A stretch of DNA of 16,862 bases from Alphaproteobacteria bacterium (GTDB lineage Bacteria; Pseudomonadota; Alphaproteobacteria; ATCC43930; CGMCC-115725): positions 1-16,862 of the forward strand of contig JASHRZ010000555.1 in the NCBI GenBank assembly GCA_030037055.1, given 5' to 3'. This document shows, piece after piece, positions 12,507-16,862 of the stretch (position 1 is the stretch's first letter; each line of letters starts with the position of its first letter). A program made the position numbers and the translations under genes. Below the pieces are notes generated by a model, which saw only the letters and a program-made list of their open reading frames with translations, had not been told where the DNA came from and did no database searches.

Positions 12507-14066
12507 ATGCCGTCATTCGATGTTGTCGATCTCTCCCGGCTCCAGTTCGCGCTGACGGCGCTCTACCATTTTCTCTTCGTGCCGCTGACGCTCGGGCTGT
12601 CCCTGCTGCTGGCGGTTATGGAGAGCGTCTATGTAATGACCGGGCGCACCATCTGGAAGGAGCTGACGAAATTCTGGGGGACGCTCTTCGGTATAAACTT
12701 CGCCATGGGCGTGGCCACCGGCATCACCATGGAATTTCAGTTCGGCACGAACTGGGCCTACTATGCGCACTATGTCGGCGACATCTTCGGGGCGCCGCTC
12801 GCGATCGAGGGCCTCATGGCATTCTTCCTCGAAGCGAGCTTTATCGGGCTGTTTTTCTTCGGCTGGAACCGATTGAGCAAGATCGGTCATCTCGTCGTGA
12901 CCTGGCTTGTCGCGATCGGCAGCAATCTTTCGGCACTGTGGATCCTGATCGCGAATGCCTGGATGCAGCATCCGGTCGGCGCCACGTTCAATCCCGCGAC
13001 CATGCGCATGGAAGTTTCGTCCTTTTATGAGGTGCTCTTCAATCCGGTCGCCCAGGCGAAGTTCGTTCATACGGTGAGCGCGGGCTACGTCACGGGCGCC
13101 ATGTTCGTGCTCTCGATCGGCGCCTTCTACCTGCTTCGTGGTCGGCACGCGGAGATCGCCAGGCGCTCGATCACTGTGGCCGCGAGCTTCGGCTTGGCCT
13201 CCGCCCTTTCCGTCGTCGTGCTCGGAGACGAGAGCGGCTACACCGCCGGCCTGAACCAACAAATGAAGATCGCGGCGATCGAGGCGATGTGGGAGACCGA
13301 GCCGCCGCCGGCGAGCTTTACGATCATCGGCTTTCCGAACCGCGAGACCGAGACCACGCGCTATAAAATCGCCGTGCCTTGGGCGCTCGGGCTGATCGCA
13401 ACGCGCTCGCTCGATGAGCCCGTCGAGGGCATCAAGCAATTGGTGAAAGCGGCGGAGCAGCGTGTCCGAAACGGCTTGATCGGGTACAAGAATCTGGCCC
13501 AACTGCGCGCCCGGCACAGCGCGACTATCCCGCCGGACATGGAATCGCCGATTCGCGACCTCGGTTATGCGCTCCTGCTGAAGCGCTTTCGGCCGGACAT
13601 CGAGAACGCGACCGACGACCAGGTGCACGAGGCCGCGCTGAGCACCGTGCCGGATGTCGCGGCCCTGTTCTGGACCTTCCGCTTCATGGTCGGATTCGGC
13701 TTCTACTTCGTCGTCCTTTTTGCCATCGCCTTCTACCTGGCAAGCGTTCGCCAGTTGGAGCGCAACTGGTTTCTGCAGATGGCGCTCTGGAGCCTGCCGC
13801 TGCCATGGATCGCCGCCGAGCTCGGCTGGATCGTCGCCGAATATGGCCGGCAGCCCTGGATCATCGACGGCGTCCTGCCGACCTTCCTGGGCGCCTCGAG
13901 CGAGCCGGCCGGGAACATCTGGTTCAGCCTCATCGGCTTTGTGCTGTTCTACAGCACGCTGGCCGTCGTCGATGTCTACCTGATGGTCAAATATGTCCGG
14001 CTCGGCCCCAGGGTGACTGCCGCGTTCGCTCGCGGCCGCCCGGCGCCCGCCGCCGGCCGGCATTGA
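12507..14066 (+). CDS. cydA: Cytochrome bd ubiquinol oxidase subunit I
   Basis: This is the catalytic subunit of the high-affinity quinol oxidase in the inner membrane, reducing O2 to water with electrons from quinol. The 519 residues match E. coli CydA in length. Heme ligands are visible: H21 (b595), H188 and M394 (b558); E101 and E109 fit the conserved acidic heme-pocket residues. The quinol-binding loop starts QQMKIAAIEAMWETEPPP (K254, E259). It is of the long E. coli type (RSLDEPVEGIKQLV to DLGYALLLKRF), not the short CioA type, and GRQPW (447-451) is present. GGAAAGG upstream of ATG 12507 serves as ribosome site. The operon order cydP-A-B-X and the FNR box predict induction at low oxygen. 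Confidence 0.98.
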   Translation: MPSFDVVDLSRLQFALTALYHFLFVPLTLGLSLLLAVMESVYVMTGRTIWKELTKFWGTLFGINFAMGVATGITMEFQFGTNWAYYAHYVGDIFGAPLAIEGLMAFFLEASFIGLFFFGWNRLSKIGHLVVTWLVAIGSNLSALWILIANAWMQHPVGATFNPATMRMEVSSFYEVLFNPVAQAKFVHTVSAGYVTGAMFVLSIGAFYLLRGRHAEIARRSITVAASFGLASALSVVVLGDESGYTAGLNQQMKIAAIEAMWETEPPPASFTIIGFPNRETETTRYKIAVPWALGLIATRSLDEPVEGIKQLVKAAEQRVRNGLIGYKNLAQLRARHSATIPPDMESPIRDLGYALLLKRFRPDIENATDDQVHEAALSTVPDVAALFWTFRFMVGFGFYFVVLFAIAFYLASVRQLERNWFLQMALWSLPLPWIAAELGWIVAEYGRQPWIIDGVLPTFLGASSEPAGNIWFSLIGFVLFYSTLAVVDVYLMVKYVRLGPRVTAAFARGRPAPAAGRH

Positions 14067-14075
14067 GGAGGCGCC

Positions 14076-15221
14076 ATGCCGCCGATCGACTACGCCGTCC
14101 TGCGATTTCTCTGGTGGGCCTTCCTCGGTCTGCTCCTCATCGGTTTTGCGGTCACCGATGGCTTCGATCTGGGAGCGGCGCTGCTCCAGCCGCTGGTAGC
14201 CCGCAACGATACCGAAAAGCGCTTGCTGCTCAACGCGGTCGGCCCGGTCTGGGAAGGCAATCAGGTCTGGCTCATCCTGGGCGGCGGCGCAGCCTTCGCC
14301 GCTTGGCCGCCGCTCTACGCCGTCTCCTTCTCCGGCTTCTATCTCGCGATGTTCCTGGTGCTCGCGGCTCTCATCCTGCGCCCGGTGGCCTTCACCTTCC
14401 GCAGCAAGCTCGAAGGCGTCGGCTGGCGGCGCATCTGGGACTGGGCGTTCTTCGTCTCCGGCCTCGGTCCCGCTCTCGTGTTCGGCGTTGCTTTCGGCAA
14501 CCTCTTCCTTGGCGTGCCCTTCCGCTTCGACGAAACGCTGCGCGTCACTTACGAGGGCGGTCTCCTCGGCCTTCTCAATCCCTGGGCGCTTCTATGCGGG
14601 CTCGTGAGCGTCGCCATGCTGGCGATGCACGGCGGCACCTGGCTCGCCCTCAAGACCGAAGGCCCGTTGGCGCAACGCGCGCGCTCCGCCGCGTCATGGG
14701 CGAGCATCGTGCTCGTCGCGCTCTTCACGCTGTCCGGCTTGTGGATCGCCTACGGGATCCACGGCTATGTCGTTCAGGGAACGATCGACCCGACGGCGCC
14801 GTCAAATCCGATGGACAAGAGCGTGCTGCGCGCCGTGGGCGCTTGGCTTGCCAATTACGGCATTCATCGCTGGCTTATGATCGCGCCGGCCCTTGCCTAT
14901 CTCGGGGCCGGCGCGACGTGGACGCTGCTTCGCGCCGGCCGGTCGCTCCCCGCGTTCCTGGCCAGCGGCGTGGCCGTCGCCGGCGTCATCGCGACGGGAG
15001 GCATCAGCCTGTTTCCGTTTCTCTTGCCATCCTCGATCGATCCGCGCAGCAGCCTGACCGTCTGGGACGCCTCGAGCAGTCCGACGACGCTGTTCATCAT
15101 GCTGGTTGCGACCGCGATCTTTTTGCCCATTGTTGTCGCCTATACGGGATGGGTGTTCCGCGTGATGCGCGGCCCGGTCACCGCCGACGAGCTCGAGCGG
15201 GACGGGGACAACCTTTACTGA
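14076..15221 (+). CDS. cydB: Cytochrome bd ubiquinol oxidase subunit II
   Basis: This is the second large subunit of the bd oxidase, a polytopic inner-membrane protein of 381 residues that pairs with CydA. Family segments are clear: FLWWAFLGLLLIGFAVTDGF near the start with the conserved Asp pair (D28, D31), then WEGNQVWLILGGGAAFAAWP, SGFYLAMFLVLAALILRPV and GVAFGNLFLGVPFRFDE. The ending ELERDGDNLY matches the E. coli pattern (DIER...SLY). ATG 14076 follows GAGGAGG by 4 bases and lies 9 bases after the cydA stop. No frameshift or missing region is seen. Confidence 0.98.
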   Translation: MPPIDYAVLRFLWWAFLGLLLIGFAVTDGFDLGAALLQPLVARNDTEKRLLLNAVGPVWEGNQVWLILGGGAAFAAWPPLYAVSFSGFYLAMFLVLAALILRPVAFTFRSKLEGVGWRRIWDWAFFVSGLGPALVFGVAFGNLFLGVPFRFDETLRVTYEGGLLGLLNPWALLCGLVSVAMLAMHGGTWLALKTEGPLAQRARSAASWASIVLVALFTLSGLWIAYGIHGYVVQGTIDPTAPSNPMDKSVLRAVGAWLANYGIHRWLMIAPALAYLGAGATWTLLRAGRSLPAFLASGVAVAGVIATGGISLFPFLLPSSIDPRSSLTVWDASSSPTTLFIMLVATAIFLPIVVAYTGWVFRVMRGPVTADELERDGDNLY

Positions 15222-15236
15222 AGGAGCGCCGGCGCA

Positions 15237-15338
15237 ATGTGGTATTTCTCCTGGGTTCTCGGCCTCGGCCTCGCCTGTTCGTTCGCCATCCTCAACGCGA
15301 TGTGGTTCGAGCTCCAACAGACGACCGACGACCAATAG
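15237..15338 (+). CDS. cydX: Cytochrome bd oxidase subunit CydX
   Basis: This is a 33-residue single-pass membrane peptide, 15 bases after the cydB stop. It starts MWYFSWVLGLGLAC and continues AILNAMWFE, the pattern that defines CydX (MWYFxWxLG, then N-x-x-W-x-E). CydX binds CydA and is needed for heme stability and full oxidase activity in E. coli. AAGGAG lies about 11 bases upstream of the ATG. The gene is small enough to be missed by usual length cut-offs. It makes this a complete four-gene bd operon. A 39-codon ATG frame overlapping downstream looks spurious. Confidence 0.93.
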   Translation: MWYFSWVLGLGLACSFAILNAMWFELQQTTDDQ

Positions 15339-15506
15339 ATGTCCCGCCGACCAAGCTGTCCCGTTCCGTCCAAGCCGCCGGCCGGATCGCGCCGCGATTG
15401 CCGACCGCCGAAGAGGCGTGACCGGGGTGTCGCATTCCAAGGGCGTCGCTGCTGTTTCTGACGGTCGGCCGACGGCTCGGGCGACAAAGGAGATCGCCGT
15501 GATCGG

Positions 15507-16844
15507 TCAGCGACGAGCTGCGTAGATCAGCGCCAGACACGCCCGATCGTCCGATTGCGGAACACCGTCCGAGAACTCGGCGACGCGGCGCAGAATTCCC
15601 TCCACCAGCTCGCGGGCCGAGCCGCGGCGGAACTCCTCGATCGCCGCCGCCAAGCGAGCGTCGCCGAATTCGATATCAGCGGCACTATGCGCCTCGCTGA
15701 CCCCGTCGGTATAGAGGACGACGCGATCGCCTGGCTCCAGCGTGATCGACCGTTGAGCGTAGGTTGCTTCCGGCAGCATCGCCAGGGGCAGGCCTGTTCC
15801 TGTGAGCAGCTCGCTGCGGCCGTCGGCGCGAACGACCATCGGCGGATTGTGACCGCAGTTGCAGTAGGTCAAGGTCCCCGTCGCGCAATCCAGAACGCCG
15901 TAGAAGACCGTGGCAAACATCGAAGACACGTTCTCCGCGCTCAGCAGCTCGTTGGCGCGGCCGATGCCGACGGCGAGGTCGTCGTGCTCGCGGGCGACAA
16001 GGCGGATCACCGTGCGCGTGATCGCCAGGAAGAGCGAGGCCGGCACGCCCTTGCCGGAAACGTCGCCGATGACGACGCCGAGGCGATCGTCGTCAATAGC
16101 GAAGAAATCGTAGAAATCGCCCCCGACTTCGCGGGCAGGCCGCATGTCCGCATGAAGCTCGACGCGGCCGCCGCAGCGATCGGGAGGCAAAGGAGGCGGC
16201 AACATAGCGCGTTGAATGATCGCGGCGTTCACCATCTCATCGTGCTGAACGCGCTTGAGCATGATCTGCTGCGCCATCCGCCGGAAGCTTTCCGCGAACG
16301 GCACGAGCTCCGGTACCGGATGCAGCAGCTGGTCCAGGATCGCCGGATCGAAATCGCGCCGCTCCAGGGCGCCGAGCGCATGGGTATAGAAACCGATGGC
16401 ACGGTTCACGGTATCCATGCGCACACCCAGCTCGTTGATGATAACGAGCAGAAGATCCGGGTTCTTGCGGCCGAGTCCGAGGATGCGTTCGTGTTCGATG
16501 CGCAGCGCCCGTATCGAGCTTCGCGCCCGCACCGTGGCCGTGCGCTTCAGGTCGGCGAACACCCCGATCTCGCCGAACAGCGTGTTGCCGGACAGCCGAG
16601 CGACCTGCACCGGTCCGTAGGCGGTATCGACCAGCACGTCGGCCTCTCCGGCGATCACGAAATAGACCGCATCGCTCGTGTCCCCCTGCAGCACGATCGG
16701 CTGGCCGGGCTCGAGCGCGAGCAGCCGGCTGCTATTGACGAGGTCGTCGACCGCCTCGGCCGACAGCGACGCGAACAGAGGATGATCCCGGATCAGCCGA
16801 ACGATGGCCGTCGGTTCTATCGCTTCCGTAAGCTGGACGGCCAT
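15507..16844 (-). CDS. cNMP-binding / SpoIIE-type (PP2C) serine phosphatase
   Basis: This is a cytoplasmic signalling protein of 445 residues. Residues about 20-135 form a cyclic-nucleotide-binding-like barrel with LFGEIGVFADLKRTATVRA; G91-E92 and R101 occupy the positions that contact a cyclic nucleotide, so binding is possible. A helical linker leads to the motif MLPPPLPPD (214-222). The SpoIIE/RsbU phosphatase domain shows GGDFYDFF (241-248), GDVSGKG (260-266), YTDGVSEA and DDRACLALIY at the C-terminus, including the metal-binding Asp residues. Such proteins dephosphorylate anti-sigma-factor antagonists (STAS proteins) or similar targets. No STAS or kinase gene is in view; partners may lie beyond the right edge. 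It converges on cydX with 168 bases between. The ATG is 19 bases from the window end, so its promoter is not seen. Confidence 0.93.
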   Translation of the reverse strand: MAVQLTEAIEPTAIVRLIRDHPLFASLSAEAVDDLVNSSRLLALEPGQPIVLQGDTSDAVYFVIAGEADVLVDTAYGPVQVARLSGNTLFGEIGVFADLKRTATVRARSSIRALRIEHERILGLGRKNPDLLLVIINELGVRMDTVNRAIGFYTHALGALERRDFDPAILDQLLHPVPELVPFAESFRRMAQQIMLKRVQHDEMVNAAIIQRAMLPPPLPPDRCGGRVELHADMRPAREVGGDFYDFFAIDDDRLGVVIGDVSGKGVPASLFLAITRTVIRLVAREHDDLAVGIGRANELLSAENVSSMFATVFYGVLDCATGTLTYCNCGHNPPMVVRADGRSELLTGTGLPLAMLPEATYAQRSITLEPGDRVVLYTDGVSEAHSAADIEFGDARLAAAIEEFRRGSARELVEGILRRVAEFSDGVPQSDDRACLALIYAARR

Positions 16845-16862
16845 GCTCAGCGAGCCTGCGGG

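Noticed and set aside
12513..14063. Minus-strand frame of 516 codons opposite cydA
   Set aside because: It mirrors cydA exactly and its composition (Asp, Arg, His-rich) is that of an antisense frame. There is no ribosome site or family signature.
13805..15421. Long plus-strand frame of 538 codons overlapping cydA and cydB
   Set aside because: It is out of frame with two certain genes, is extremely rich in Arg, Pro and Gly, and has no motif. It is a shadow of GC-rich coding DNA.
15339..15461. Small ATG frame right after cydX
   Set aside because: Arg/Pro-rich product with no motif; the ATG merely follows the cydX stop by chance.

Overview
The window is GC-rich, dense and proteobacterial. It is most likely from an alphaproteobacterium of the Hyphomicrobiales (Rhizobium/Bradyrhizobium relatives). 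I infer this from codon use, the IS110-type transposase subtype, TTGAT-N4-ATCAA anaerobic-type operators and a GGAAAATTCCC tandem repeat that I remember from rhizobial intergenic DNA. No rRNA, tRNA or CRISPR array was seen.

Left part (1-4240) looks like accessory, decaying DNA. It holds a strongly folded palindromic element (7-82), an IS110-family insertion sequence (transposase 438-1616, minus; a structured 3' non-coding flank could hold its bridge RNA), an intact AlkA-type DNA glycosylase (1763-2422, minus), a frameshifted MarR-type regulator (2434-2775, minus), a broken rhodanese remnant (2956-3239, plus) and about 1 kb without a convincing gene but with two perfect inverted repeats. A single clean amidase-signature gene follows (4269-5666, plus). 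It carries an unusual Cys in place of a conserved Asp. Next comes a degenerate ~22-bp tandem array (5788-5920).

Right part (6035-16862) reads as one functional neighbourhood for cell-envelope and respiratory adaptation to low oxygen. On the minus strand, reading right to left: a Crp/Fnr-family regulator with an N-terminal Cx2Cx7Cx2C cluster (11009-10236), an OprI/Lpp-like alanine-zipper lipoprotein (9939-9664), a YkuD L,D-transpeptidase (9537-8593), a possible small coupled ORF, and a P3A-type proton ATPase whose N-terminus is separated from the rest by an apparent one-base deletion near 8228. On the plus strand: a NifX-like small protein (11568-11909), then a complete cytochrome bd operon cydP-cydA-cydB-cydX (12305-15338). 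cydX is only 33 codons. A cNMP-binding/SpoIIE-type phosphatase (16844-15507, minus) closes the window, convergent to cydX.

The strongest regulatory signal is a pair of FNR/FixK boxes, TTGATCGAGATCAA (11504-11517) and TTAATCGAGATCAA (11989-12002). Each lies about 41.5-42.5 bp upstream of the start predicted by a good -10 hexamer, the class II FNR geometry. They put the NifX-like gene and the bd oxidase under the same oxygen control. The adjacent Crp/Fnr protein is an obvious candidate regulator, but its recognition helix (VHANR) is not the classic FNR/FixK E-x-x-S-R, so the true binder may lie elsewhere. The neighbouring L,D-transpeptidase and Lpp-like lipoprotein form a plausible enzyme-substrate pair for tethering the outer membrane to peptidoglycan. 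All functional links are inferences from sequence and order.
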